DNA from: an uncultured bacterium
Lineage (GTDB): Bacteria > Bacillota > Clostridia > Lachnospirales > Lachnospiraceae
Length of the DNA stretch: 39,084 bases
Assembly: GCA_905215155.1 (NCBI GenBank)
Contig: CAJMPJ010000034.1
Coordinates: 1 to 39,084, forward strand
Direction: 5' to 3'
Positions 24,852 through 33,386 of the stretch are shown here, one piece after another; the stretch's first letter is position 1, and each line of letters begins with the position of its first letter. Both the position numbers and the translations under genes were made by a program. The notes under the pieces are model-generated. The model searched no databases. It was not told the DNA's origin and saw nothing but the letters and a program-made list of their open reading frames with translations.

Positions 24852-27800
24852 ATGACAAAAAAATTTTTGGAAGTATTTCCAAATTTACATATTACAGAAG
24901 AATTGCGAGAGCTTTTAAATCTGGTGGAGGTGGAGAAAGTCACTTCCACCAGGGATAGAAGCTCTATTCGTATTTATCTTTTAAGCCCAAGGCTGATACA
25001 TAAACAGAATATCTATGGACTAGAAAAGGGGATTAAAGAACAGCTTTTTCCCTCTAAGCGGCTTACTGTAAAAATTATTGAACGGTTCCGGCTGTCCGAA
25101 CAGTATACGCCTCAGAAACTTTTAAAGGCATACAGGGACAGCCTGTTAATGGAGCTTAAAAATTACAGCATCATTGAATATAACATGTTCCGAAAAGCTG
25201 AGTACCAGTTCCCGGAACGGGATCTTCTTAAGATGACCGTGGAAGATACCATTGTCACCCACGAAAAGGCAGGTGAATTAAAGCGGGTTCTGGAAAAAAT
25301 CTTTTTTGAACGGTGCGGCCTGCCTTTGGAAGTGCAGTACGAATATGTACCCCCCAAGGTCAATGGACTGGCAAAGCAGAAAGAACTGCAGATGCAGAGG
25401 GAGGTGGAGGAAATCGTAAGCCGTACCTCTCTTCGTGTGAGATCATCAAATGGTGAAGAAGAGGCTCCGCCCTCTATGGCAGACACCGGAAATCTGGAAT
25501 CCATGGCGGCGGACTACGCGGCGGACGTTCCCTTTGTACAGGATAATCAGTCATCAGGGCTGCGTATGGGAGGCAAAAAAGACAACGGAAAAACAGGAGA
25601 GTCTGATTCCGGTAAAAAAGAATTTGCCAAAAAGGAATGGAAGGATTACAAAAAGGGCGGAAATTTTTATACAAAACGTTCGGATAATCCGGATGTATTG
25701 TATGGCCGTGATTTTGATGGTGAGATTATTGAAATCGAAAATATTGATGGAGAAATCGGAGAAGTAACCATTCGGGGTAAGATTTTAACGGTTGACAGCC
25801 GGGAATTAAGAAGCGGAAAAACCATTATGATTTTTGACGTGACAGATTTTACCGATACCATCACCGTAAAGATATTTGCCAAAGAGGAGCAGCTGGATGA
25901 TTTAAAGGCTGCGGTTGTACAGGGAAGTTTTATACGGATCAAGGGCGTTACCACCATTGATAAATTTGATGGAGAGCTGACTCTTGGGTCTGTGGTAGGA
26001 ATTAAAAAATCAGAAGATTTTACTGGTAAAAGGATGGACAACAGTCTGGAGAAAAGAGTGGAGCTTCACTGTCATACGAAGATGAGCGATATGGATGGAG
26101 TCTCCGAGGTAAAAGATATTGTGAAGAGGGCAAAAAAGTGGGGTATGCCTGCCATTGCCATCACGGATCATGGATGCGTCCAGTCCTTTCCGGATGCCAA
26201 CCATGCCCTGGATAAGGGAGATAATTTCAAACTTATTTATGGAGTGGAAGGATATCTGGTGGATGATTTAAAGCAATTGGTAGAGAATTCAAGAAACCAG
26301 AAACTATCGGATACCTATGTGGTCTTCGATATTGAGACCACCGGCTTTAGCTCTTCTAAAAACCGGATTATAGAAATAGGTGCAGTAAAAATACAGGACG
26401 GGGCAGTGATCGACCGGTACAGTACATTTGTAAACCCGGATGTGCCCATTCCCTTTGAGATCGAGAAGCTGACCGGAATCAATGACAACATGGTTCTTTC
26501 CTATCCCGGAATCCGGGAAATCCTTCCTCAGTTTCTGGAGTTCTGTTCGGATGCGGTTTTAGTTGCCCACAATGCATCTTTTGATGTGAGCTTTATTGCC
26601 TATAATGCCTCCCAGCTTGGCTTGGAGTTTGATCCTACGGTGATAGATACGGTTGCACTTGCAAGACTTCTGCTTCCCAATTTAAACCGTTATAAGCTTG
26701 ATACGGTAGCCAAAGCCTTAAATATTTCTTTGGAAAATCACCATAGAGCAGTTGATGATGCAGGCTGTACGGCACTTATCTTTGCTGCGTTTGTAAAGAT
26801 GATCCGGGACAGGGGAGTGGAGACCTTAGATGAACTCAATCAGCTGAATACCATGTCGGCAAGTATCATTAAGAAGCTTCCCACCTATCATGTTATTATT
26901 TTGGCCGCCAATGATGTGGGAAGAGTAAATCTTTACCGGCTGGTGTCCTATTCTCATATTGATTATTACGCCAGAAGGCCGCGAATTCCCAAAAGTATTT
27001 TAAATCAGTACCGGGAAGGGCTTATCATTGGTTCCGCCTGTGAAGCAGGAGAACTGTACCAGGCTCTTCTGCGGGGAGTACCGGATGCGGAAATTGCGAA
27101 GCTGGTGAATTTTTATGATTATCTGGAAATACAGCCTCTAGGCAACAATGGGTTTATGCTGCGGGATGAAAAGAGTGTGGTCAAGTCGGAACAGGATTTG
27201 ATTGACATAAATAAAAAAATTGTGTCATTGGGAGAACAGTTTGGAAAGCCGGTCTGTGCCACCTGTGATGTGCATTTCCTGGACCCGGAGGATGAGGTCT
27301 ACCGGAGAATCATCATGGCTGGACAAGGCTTTAAGGATTCCGATGATCAGGCACCTTTGTATTTGAGAACCACGGAAGAGATGCTGAAGGAATTTGAATA
27401 TTTAGGTCCCAATAAAGCGGAAGAGGTCGTTATTAAAAACACCAGAAAGATCGCAGATATGTGCGAGAAGATATCTCCTGTAAGGCCGGATAAATGTCCT
27501 CCGGTCATTGAAAATTCCGATGAAGACTTAAGACAGATCTGCTATGATAAGGCTCATGCCATATATGGAGAAAATCTTCCCACCATTGTAACAGAGCGTC
27601 TGGAAAGGGAGCTGAACTCCATTATATCCAATGGATTTGCGGTTATGTATATCATTGCCCAGAAGCTGGTTTGGAAATCCAATGAGGATGGCTATCTGGT
27701 GGGGTCCCGTGGTTCCGTCGGCTCTTCCTTTGTGGCTTACATGGCGGGTATTACAGAGGTTAATTCCTTAAGTCCTCATTATTATTGTAAGTCCTGCCAT

Positions 27801-29393
27801 TATTACGATTTTGATTCGGAAGAGGTGAAAAAGTTTTCCGGTATGGCAGGGTGTGATATGCCGGATAAAATCTGTCCGGTGTGCGGACATCCCCTGGAAA
27901 AGGACGGTTTTGATATCCCGTTTGAGACGTTCCTGGGCTTTAAGGGAGATAAGGAACCGGATATTGACTTAAACTTCTCCGGAGAGTATCAGAGCAAGGC
28001 GCATGACTACACGGAGGTCATCTTCGGCAAAGGTCAGACGTTCCGCGCCGGAACAATCGGTACGCTGGCGGATAAGACGGCCTTCGGCTATGTGAAAAAT
28101 TATTTTGAAGAGCATGGAGTGAGAAAACGGAACTGTGAGATCAACCGGATCGTACAGGGCTGTGTTGGTGTGAGACGGACAACCGGGCAGCATCCGGGTG
28201 GTATTATTGTCCTTCCTCATGGGGAGGAGATCTATTCCTTTACACCGGTCCAGCGTCCGGCCAATGATATGACGACCATGACCGTAACCACTCATTTTGA
28301 TTACCACTCCATTGACCATAACCTGCTGAAGCTTGATATTCTGGGGCACGATGATCCGACCATGATCCGTATGCTTCAGGACTTGATTGGCTTTGATCCG
28401 GTTAAGGATATCCCTCTGGACAGCAAGGAGGTCATGTCCTTGTTCCAGGATACTTCTGCACTTGGAATCATGCCGGAGGATATTGGGGGCTGCAAATTGG
28501 GTGCCCTTGGTGTACCGGAATTCGGTACGGATTTTGCGATGCAGATGTTAATTGATACCCAGCCTAAGTATTTTTCGGATCTGGTGCGCATCGCAGGTCT
28601 GGCCCATGGTACGGATGTATGGCTTGGAAATGCCCAGACGCTGATTCAGGAAGGTAAGGCAACCATTCAGACCGCAATCTGTACCCGGGATGATATTATG
28701 ATATATCTTATCTCTATGGGAATGGAAGAGGGACTGTCCTTTTCCATCATGGAGAGCGTACGAAAAGGAAAAGGGCTAAAAGAAGAATGGGAAAAAGAAA
28801 TGATCGCTCATGGAGTGCCTGACTGGTATATCTGGTCCTGTAAGAAAATCAAATACATGTTCCCCAAGGCTCATGCCGCAGCTTATGTTATGATGGCATG
28901 GCGTATTGCATATTGCAAAGTGTTTTATCCTCTTGCATATTATGCGGCCTTTTTCAGCATCCGGGCAAATGGATTCAGTTATGAATTGATGTGTCAGGGA
29001 CGAGAAAAGCTGGAGCATTATCTGGCGGATTACCGGAAAAGAATGGATACCCTGTCCAAAAAGGAACTGGATACCCTTCGTGATATGAGGATCGTACAGG
29101 AGATGTATGCCAGAGGGTATGACTTTATTCCCATTGACATCTACCGGGCCAAGGCACGGCATTTTCAAATCATTGACGGAAAGCTGATGCCTTCTTTAAG
29201 CAGCATTGATGGTTTAGGAGAAAAGGCGGCCGACGCAGTGGTGGATGCGGTCAAAGACGGCCCCTTCTTATCCAGAGAAGATTTTAGAAACCGTACGAAA
29301 GTCAGTAAAACGGTATGCGATTTAATGGGAGATTTAGGGCTTCTTGGAGAATTGCCCGAATCCAACCAGCTTTCTCTTTTTGATCTTGGCTAA
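24852..29393 (+). CDS. polC: DNA polymerase III alpha subunit, PolC type
   Basis: 1513 residues, at the long end for PolC. In order: N-terminal domains, a charged linker (residues about 190-285), an OB fold, the PHP domain start LHCHTKMSDMDG near residue 400, the inserted 3'-5' exonuclease VFDIETTGFSSSKNRIIEIG near residue 490 with the later HHRAVDDAGCT, the rest of the PHP domain, and the polymerase core with GSRGSVGSSFVAYMAG, a four-cysteine zinc site (CKSC and CPVC) and the catalytic KEPDIDLNFSGEYQ. Main replicative polymerase of low-GC Firmicutes. Only a weak AGGTGAT precedes the ATG, 11 bases after ispG. No hairpin terminator is visible downstream before the tRNA promoter. Confidence 0.97.
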   Translation: MTKKFLEVFPNLHITEELRELLNLVEVEKVTSTRDRSSIRIYLLSPRLIHKQNIYGLEKGIKEQLFPSKRLTVKIIERFRLSEQYTPQKLLKAYRDSLLMELKNYSIIEYNMFRKAEYQFPERDLLKMTVEDTIVTHEKAGELKRVLEKIFFERCGLPLEVQYEYVPPKVNGLAKQKELQMQREVEEIVSRTSLRVRSSNGEEEAPPSMADTGNLESMAADYAADVPFVQDNQSSGLRMGGKKDNGKTGESDSGKKEFAKKEWKDYKKGGNFYTKRSDNPDVLYGRDFDGEIIEIENIDGEIGEVTIRGKILTVDSRELRSGKTIMIFDVTDFTDTITVKIFAKEEQLDDLKAAVVQGSFIRIKGVTTIDKFDGELTLGSVVGIKKSEDFTGKRMDNSLEKRVELHCHTKMSDMDGVSEVKDIVKRAKKWGMPAIAITDHGCVQSFPDANHALDKGDNFKLIYGVEGYLVDDLKQLVENSRNQKLSDTYVVFDIETTGFSSSKNRIIEIGAVKIQDGAVIDRYSTFVNPDVPIPFEIEKLTGINDNMVLSYPGIREILPQFLEFCSDAVLVAHNASFDVSFIAYNASQLGLEFDPTVIDTVALARLLLPNLNRYKLDTVAKALNISLENHHRAVDDAGCTALIFAAFVKMIRDRGVETLDELNQLNTMSASIIKKLPTYHVIILAANDVGRVNLYRLVSYSHIDYYARRPRIPKSILNQYREGLIIGSACEAGELYQALLRGVPDAEIAKLVNFYDYLEIQPLGNNGFMLRDEKSVVKSEQDLIDINKKIVSLGEQFGKPVCATCDVHFLDPEDEVYRRIIMAGQGFKDSDDQAPLYLRTTEEMLKEFEYLGPNKAEEVVIKNTRKIADMCEKISPVRPDKCPPVIENSDEDLRQICYDKAHAIYGENLPTIVTERLERELNSIISNGFAVMYIIAQKLVWKSNEDGYLVGSRGSVGSSFVAYMAGITEVNSLSPHYYCKSCHYYDFDSEEVKKFSGMAGCDMPDKICPVCGHPLEKDGFDIPFETFLGFKGDKEPDIDLNFSGEYQSKAHDYTEVIFGKGQTFRAGTIGTLADKTAFGYVKNYFEEHGVRKRNCEINRIVQGCVGVRRTTGQHPGGIIVLPHGEEIYSFTPVQRPANDMTTMTVTTHFDYHSIDHNLLKLDILGHDDPTMIRMLQDLIGFDPVKDIPLDSKEVMSLFQDTSALGIMPEDIGGCKLGALGVPEFGTDFAMQMLIDTQPKYFSDLVRIAGLAHGTDVWLGNAQTLIQEGKATIQTAICTRDDIMIYLISMGMEEGLSFSIMESVRKGKGLKEEWEKEMIAHGVPDWYIWSCKKIKYMFPKAHAAAYVMMAWRIAYCKVFYPLAYYAAFFSIRANGFSYELMCQGREKLEHYLADYRKRMDTLSKKELDTLRDMRIVQEMYARGYDFIPIDIYRAKARHFQIIDGKLMPSLSSIDGLGEKAADAVVDAVKDGPFLSREDFRNRTKVSKTVCDLMGDLGLLGELPESNQLSLFDLG

Positions 29394-29446
29394 ATTTATA
29401 TATTTTTCCAGTTATTAATAAAAAATAAAATATTTTGAAAATAAGG

Positions 29447-29475
29447 TTGACATACGTTGGGATTTATATTATACT
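29447..29475 (+). promoter_or_regulatory. Promoter of the tRNA pair
   Basis: A perfect TTGACA at 29447-29452, a 17-base spacer and TATACT at 29470-29475, twelve bases before the first tRNA. Confidence 0.85.
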
Positions 29476-29487
29476 ACCTAACGTAAT

Positions 29488-29561
29488 CGAGGCGTGGCTC
29501 AGTTTGGTAGAGCGCTGCGTTCGGGACGCAGAGGTCGCAAGTTCGAATCTTGTCGCCTCGA
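29488..29561 (+). tRNA. tRNA-Pro (anticodon CGG)
   Basis: Complete cloverleaf: acceptor CGAGGCG / CGCCTCG, anticodon stem CTGCG / CGCAG with loop TTCGGGA giving anticodon CGG, T arm with GTTCGAATC. The CCA end is not encoded. It reads only CCG. Confidence 0.95.
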
Positions 29562-29586
29562 TTTTGTACGAATTATCATTTGTACT

Positions 29587-29658
29587 GGCCTATTGGTCAA
29601 GCGGTCAAGACGCCGCCCTCTCACGGCGGAAACCCGAGTTCGATTCTCGGATAGGTCA
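29587..29658 (+). tRNA. tRNA-Glu (anticodon CTC)
   Basis: Acceptor GGCCTAT / ATAGGTC (one G-U), anticodon stem CCGCC / GGCGG with loop CTCTCAC giving anticodon CTC, T arm GTTCGATTC. CCA is not encoded. It reads only GAG. Confidence 0.93.
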
Positions 29659-29664
29659 TTATTG

Positions 29665-29696
29665 AAACCTTCAGGATATTGCCTGAAGGTTTTTTG
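29665..29696 (+). terminator. Terminator after the tRNA pair
   Basis: A 10-bp stem AACCTTCAGG / CCTGAAGGTT followed by a T run. Confidence 0.9.
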
Positions 29697-29722
29697 TGCT
29701 ATTAAATTTTTTGCAGGATTTG

Positions 29723-29800
29723 TAGATATACGGAAAATAAGTGATAGATATACGGAAAGTGAAATTTATAGTATTTATATAGGAAAATTTGTGCTAAAAT
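29723..29800 (+). promoter_or_regulatory. Direct repeats and extended -10 promoter of the GGDEF gene
   Basis: TAGATATACGGAAA occurs identically at 29723-29736 and 29745-29758, a period of 22 bp or two helical turns, with a degraded third version at 29774-29786. An extended -10, TGCTAAAAT (TAAAAT 29795-29800), follows with only a poor -35. This is the layout of an activator-dependent promoter. The binding protein is unknown. Confidence 0.5.
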
Positions 29801-29872
29801 AGAAAAGAGAGGCTAAAAAATGCCGAATAGTTGTTGGTTTAAGTGATGATCGTTGAAGCTTTAGGGGGAGAA

Positions 29873-30745
29873 ATGAATAGGATTACTCTTGATGAAATAA
29901 ATGATAAATTGGACTTTTTTCATAAAATGTATGATGCCGTTCGCCTGATCGATCCGCTCCATAAAAAAGTCATGGATTACCGGAATTCCACTATGGTTCC
30001 CTCGGATGAAAAATGTTACTGCTATTGGGGAAACAACAAAATCTGCGATAATTGTATCTCTATCAGGTCGTATAAGGAAGACAGAAGTTTGGTGAAGATG
30101 GAAACGAATTCCGATATCGTTCTGCTGGTAACTGCAATCCCGATTACAGCCGCTGGAGGGCCAGCCGTACTGGAGCTGTTTAAAAATGTTACAGATTCTA
30201 TGTTTATAGGAGAGGGGGATTACAACAAAGGGGAAATGCTTACCCAGTATGTCAGAGAAATTACAGATGCAATCGTGAAAGACCCGCTGACTTCACTTTT
30301 TAACCGGAGATATATTGATGAACGCCTTCCGGCTGATATCGTGGAGTCTGTACTTTCTCATACCCCCTTATCTGTCTGCTTTATTGATCTTGATAATTTT
30401 AAAGCCATCAACGACTCCTATGGACATGAAGCAGGAGATCTGGCGATTCAGGCCATGGGTGGCATAATCCTTCGGAATATTGGGAATAAGAATGGGTGGG
30501 CGGCCAGATATGGGGGAGATGAATTTGTGGTTTGCCTGAATCGTATCAAAGAAGATGAGGCCCGGCTTATTATGGAACAAATTCAAAAAGATGCAGAAAC
30601 GGTCCCCGTCGGTACGGAAAACCAAAGTATGAAGCTGTCTCTCTCCTTTGGCATCAAAACAATGGATCAGATGCCCATCACTGCAAAAGAGATGATAGGG
30701 GAGGCAGACAAAAACATGTACCGGGCAAAGAGACAAAAATTTTAA
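29873..30745 (+). CDS. Soluble diguanylate cyclase with cysteine-rich N-terminal sensor
   Basis: 290 residues from ATG 29873, seven bases or fewer after GGGGGAG; the frame extends upstream to 29843 but without a ribosome binding site. The N-terminal half is PAS-like and carries CYCYWGNNKICDNC (CXC then CXXC), suggesting metal, haem or redox sensing. The C-terminal GGDEF domain has DPLTSLFNRRY, FIDLDNFKAINDSYGHEAGD and an intact RYGGDEF, so it should make cyclic di-GMP. The product-inhibition I-site RXXD is replaced by NKNG. No membrane segment. Confidence 0.88.
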   Translation: MNRITLDEINDKLDFFHKMYDAVRLIDPLHKKVMDYRNSTMVPSDEKCYCYWGNNKICDNCISIRSYKEDRSLVKMETNSDIVLLVTAIPITAAGGPAVLELFKNVTDSMFIGEGDYNKGEMLTQYVREITDAIVKDPLTSLFNRRYIDERLPADIVESVLSHTPLSVCFIDLDNFKAINDSYGHEAGDLAIQAMGGIILRNIGNKNGWAARYGGDEFVVCLNRIKEDEARLIMEQIQKDAETVPVGTENQSMKLSLSFGIKTMDQMPITAKEMIGEADKNMYRAKRQKF

Positions 30746-30812
30746 TTTGAAATATGACAGAAGGAGAATAATATAAGAAATAGGCAAATTAGGTCCTGCT
30801 GTGAAATTGCTG

Positions 30813-30840
30813 TTGCTTTTTTAGCCATATCTTATATAAT
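30813..30840 (+). promoter_or_regulatory. Promoter of the DUF1538 / P-II operon
   Basis: TTGCTT at 30813-30818, a 16-base spacer and a perfect TATAAT at 30835-30840. The expected transcription start, six to seven bases downstream, coincides with the A of the ATG at 30847, so the mRNA may be leaderless. Confidence 0.6.
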
Positions 30841-30846
30841 TAAAAT

Positions 30847-32496
30847 ATGAAAACATTACGTACTTTAAAAGAGGTTTTTTTATCTTCACTTCCGCTTGTA
30901 TTTATCATAATTTTTGTTTGTGTCTTTTTGGCACCGATGGAAAAGTCAACAGACTATTTTAAATTGTTTGTAGGCTATGCAAGTGTTGTATTTGGTCAGG
31001 CTTTTTTTCTGGTCGGCCTGGATTCCAGTATCCTGCCCATAGGAAAACTTGTAGGAAGCTCCCTGATAAAATTTAATAAAAGCGTATTTATTATCTTGTT
31101 CGGAATACTGTTTGGGATACTTGCTACAGTTGCAGAGCCTGCACTTGCAGTGTTGGCCCGTCAGACCCATATGACGATGAATGAGGTCAATGAAACTGTA
31201 TTTGTCTGGATATTAAGCACTGGGGTAGGTGTATTTGTTGGATTTGCTTTATACCGTGTCATTAAGGATATGAATATCAAGTTTGTTTTTGGGATTCTTT
31301 ATGCCTTAACATTCTTAATTGTAATGTTTGTTCCGGAGGAGTTTGTTGCGCTTGCTTTTGATGGAAGCGGAGCGACTACCGGTGATATCTCAGTGCCTTT
31401 CATTCTTGCATTGGGAATGGGTATATCCGCAACCATGTCAAGGCGTAAGACAAATGATGATATGTTTGGTATTATAGGAATTGCTTCGGTAGGTCCTATC
31501 ATTGCTGTATTTATCTATGGAATCATCCTGAAGATTATCTATGGGGGAAGCATACCTCCTGCCGGAGTCTATGACCCGGGTGGCTCGGAGCATTTCGTGA
31601 ACATTGTTCTATCGAATATTACAGGTGTTGCTCTGGCGTTAATTCCGATCATTGCCGTATTTATACCTTTCCAATTTTTCATCATCAAACTGCCGAGAAA
31701 GCAGTTTATAAAGACTATGCTTGGTTCGGTAACGGTGTATCTGGGATTGCTTATTTTTTTATCCGGAATTGATTATGGTTTTGCATTTGCGGGAAAGTAT
31801 ATCGGGGAGGTGTTTTTAAGCACTGCCCGACCCGTGTGGTTTAAGTGGCTTCTTCTTCCTCTGGGGTTTGTTCTGGGAGCGGCTATAACCTTGTCAGAGC
31901 CGGCTGTAACCGTATTAGGAGAGCAGCTGGAGGAGATAACCAATGGTCATATTCAAAAGATGACCATCCGAATCACTCTGGCTATTGGAATCGGTTTTGC
32001 ATCTCTTTTTGCAATGCTGAAAATTTTGACGCAGATTAACATTCTCTGGTTTTTAGCACCCCTATATGCCTTATCCCTGATTATGATGATCAAAACATCT
32101 TCTCTGTTTGTTGGTCTGGCATTTGATTCAGGAGGAGTAACCGGCGGTGCGCTGACCTCCGCTTTTTTAACGCCTCTTACCCTTGGTGCAGCTCAGGCAG
32201 TAGCCCTGACAGCCGGCAGCAAAGCCCAATCGGTGCTTACCAATGGGTTTGGTATCATTGCCTTTATTTCGGTGACTCCGTTGATCGCAGTTCAGGCCCT
32301 GGGATTGCTCTATGACCGGAAGCTGAGAAAAGCCCGGGAATTAAATGAAAAATACGAAGAAGAAAAATATGAAGAGTTATCCTTCTATGCAGCACAAATG
32401 GCTGAGGAAGACGGCGATTCTCTGGAAGAGATGTCTGAAGAAACAGGAAATAAATTGGAACAGAATATTGACTTAGAGGAGGGTGCCAATGGATAG
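30847..32496 (+). CDS. DUF1538 integral membrane protein, putative transporter
   Basis: 549 residues, about 12-14 membrane segments in two homologous halves: TVAEPALAVLARQ near residue 98 and TLSEPAVTVLGEQLEEI near residue 350, each followed by an ITNGHIQK- or MTMNEVNE-type polar stretch. The inverted or direct repeat design is typical of transporters. The C-terminal 50 residues are a glutamate-rich cytoplasmic tail. The family is DUF1538, with no established substrate that I know. Two P-II-like genes follow in the same operon, the first overlapping by eight bases, which suggests nucleotide- or metabolite-controlled gating as in AmtB-GlnK. No ribosome binding site precedes the ATG. The start agrees with the expected first membrane segment. 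Confidence 0.8.
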   Translation: MKTLRTLKEVFLSSLPLVFIIIFVCVFLAPMEKSTDYFKLFVGYASVVFGQAFFLVGLDSSILPIGKLVGSSLIKFNKSVFIILFGILFGILATVAEPALAVLARQTHMTMNEVNETVFVWILSTGVGVFVGFALYRVIKDMNIKFVFGILYALTFLIVMFVPEEFVALAFDGSGATTGDISVPFILALGMGISATMSRRKTNDDMFGIIGIASVGPIIAVFIYGIILKIIYGGSIPPAGVYDPGGSEHFVNIVLSNITGVALALIPIIAVFIPFQFFIIKLPRKQFIKTMLGSVTVYLGLLIFLSGIDYGFAFAGKYIGEVFLSTARPVWFKWLLLPLGFVLGAAITLSEPAVTVLGEQLEEITNGHIQKMTIRITLAIGIGFASLFAMLKILTQINILWFLAPLYALSLIMMIKTSSLFVGLAFDSGGVTGGALTSAFLTPLTLGAAQAVALTAGSKAQSVLTNGFGIIAFISVTPLIAVQALGLLYDRKLRKARELNEKYEEEKYEELSFYAAQMAEEDGDSLEEMSEETGNKLEQNIDLEEGANG

Positions 32497-32791
32497 GATA
32501 GAATATTTGTTTATTATTACTGGCAGGAAGCAAAAGGAAGCGTTATTAAAACGCATGTGCAGCATTGATAACAGAATCGTCAACACGATCTACGGAAAGG
32601 GAACCGTAAATTCCAATTATCTGTTGGATATGCTGGGTTTGGTTCCTGAAGAAAATAAAGTTATTATGACTTCTGTATTACCAAAAGAGAAAACAGAAGT
32701 CATCTTTGAAGTGCTGTTAAATGAATTTGACTTTGGAAAGCCAAACACTGGAATCGCCTTTACGATGCCGATATCAGGAATGTCATTTTAA
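32489..32791 (+). CDS. P-II-like regulatory protein 1
   Basis: 100 residues, a divergent ferredoxin-like P-II protein: MDRIEYLFIITGRKQKEALL matches the first strand and helix, and the end GKPNTGIAFTMPISGMSF resembles the P-II C-terminal strand. The T-loop region (GKGTVNSNYLLDMLGLVP) lacks the tyrosine that is uridylylated in GlnB. I start at ATG 32489 after AGAGGAGGG; the GTG six bases before is less likely. It overlaps the transporter gene, which implies coupled synthesis and a direct regulatory role. Confidence 0.7.
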   Translation: MDRIEYLFIITGRKQKEALLKRMCSIDNRIVNTIYGKGTVNSNYLLDMLGLVPEENKVIMTSVLPKEKTEVIFEVLLNEFDFGKPNTGIAFTMPISGMSF

Positions 32792-32821
32792 TTATTTATA
32801 TTTAGGAGGAAAACGAATCAA

Positions 32822-33178
32822 ATGGAATGTTCCGACCAAATCAAGGCCCTTTTTATAGTGGTGAATGCCGGATATACAGATACAATCATGGATATTGTAA
32901 GGGCAGAGGGGGCAGGCGGTGCTACGGTAATAAACGCACGAGGAGAGGGTGTCAATCACGAATCCTTTATGGGTATAACGATTGATTCTGAAAAAGAAAT
33001 TATTCTGACTCTTGTAGACTCAGGCACAGCAAAAAGAATCATGAGTCAAATCAAAGAAAAAGCGGGATGGAAATCCCCTCTTCATGGGGTATGTTTTGTA
33101 ATGCCTGTTAATAAGGCCATTGGTATTAACACGGCCATCAAGGATTACGAAGAAGGCAAAGATACAGAGACTAAATAA
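32822..33178 (+). CDS. P-II-like regulatory protein 2
   Basis: 118 residues. Closer to canonical P-II: IKALFIVVNAGYTDTIMDIV, then the T-loop area GAGGATVINARGEGVNHESFMG, and the C-terminal HGVCFVMPVNKAIGI. AGGAGGAAA lies about eleven bases upstream of the ATG, which is long. The second of two different P-II-like proteins in tandem; they could form mixed trimers or sense different ligands for the DUF1538 transporter. A strong terminator follows. Confidence 0.75.
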   Translation: MECSDQIKALFIVVNAGYTDTIMDIVRAEGAGGATVINARGEGVNHESFMGITIDSEKEIILTLVDSGTAKRIMSQIKEKAGWKSPLHGVCFVMPVNKAIGINTAIKDYEEGKDTETK

Positions 33179-33203
33179 GAATAGGTGAATAATTATAAAT
33201 ACA

Positions 33204-33246
33204 GGCGTCTTAAAACAATGGGAATGTTGTTTAGAGACGCCTTTTC
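33204..33246 (+). terminator. Terminator after the P-II genes
   Basis: GGCGTCT pairs with AGACGCC, extended inward by AAACA / TGTT pairing, followed by TTTTCTT. Confidence 0.85.
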
Positions 33247-33275
33247 TTGGTTTTCCTCATAATTTTCATAGTCTC

Positions 33276-33304
33276 TTGACAATAGTGGCTGCATTCTATA
33301 TAAT
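33276..33304 (+). promoter_or_regulatory. Consensus promoter of the ECF S-component gene
   Basis: Perfect TTGACA at 33276-33281 and perfect TATAAT at 33299-33304 with a 17-base spacer. Such strength points to control by a repressor or leader. Confidence 0.9.
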
Positions 33305-33313
33305 AGCCTTATT

Positions 33314-33363
33314 ACAGGTGACAAGACAGTTGACATTACATTTGGTTTACTAGATGCTGTCTT
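33314..33363 (+). promoter_or_regulatory. Operator-like leader, possibly a NiaR site
   Basis: Immediately after the promoter, ACAGGTGACAAGACAGTTGACA (33314-33335 region) contains TGACA twice with a 12-bp period, and AAGACAG (33323-33329) is inverted at 33357-33363 (CTGTCTT). The AGGTG-N2-AAGACAG form resembles from memory the sites of NiaR, the niacin-responsive repressor of Firmicutes. The repeats are seen; the identification is a guess. Confidence 0.35.
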
Positions 33364-33386
33364 AATGATTCAAGAGGGGAGATCAA

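Noticed and set aside
30758..30846. AGAAGGAGAAT site at about 30760 as the start of a small gene
   Set aside because: No start codon follows at usable distance and no open frame of note; probably a chance or relic site.
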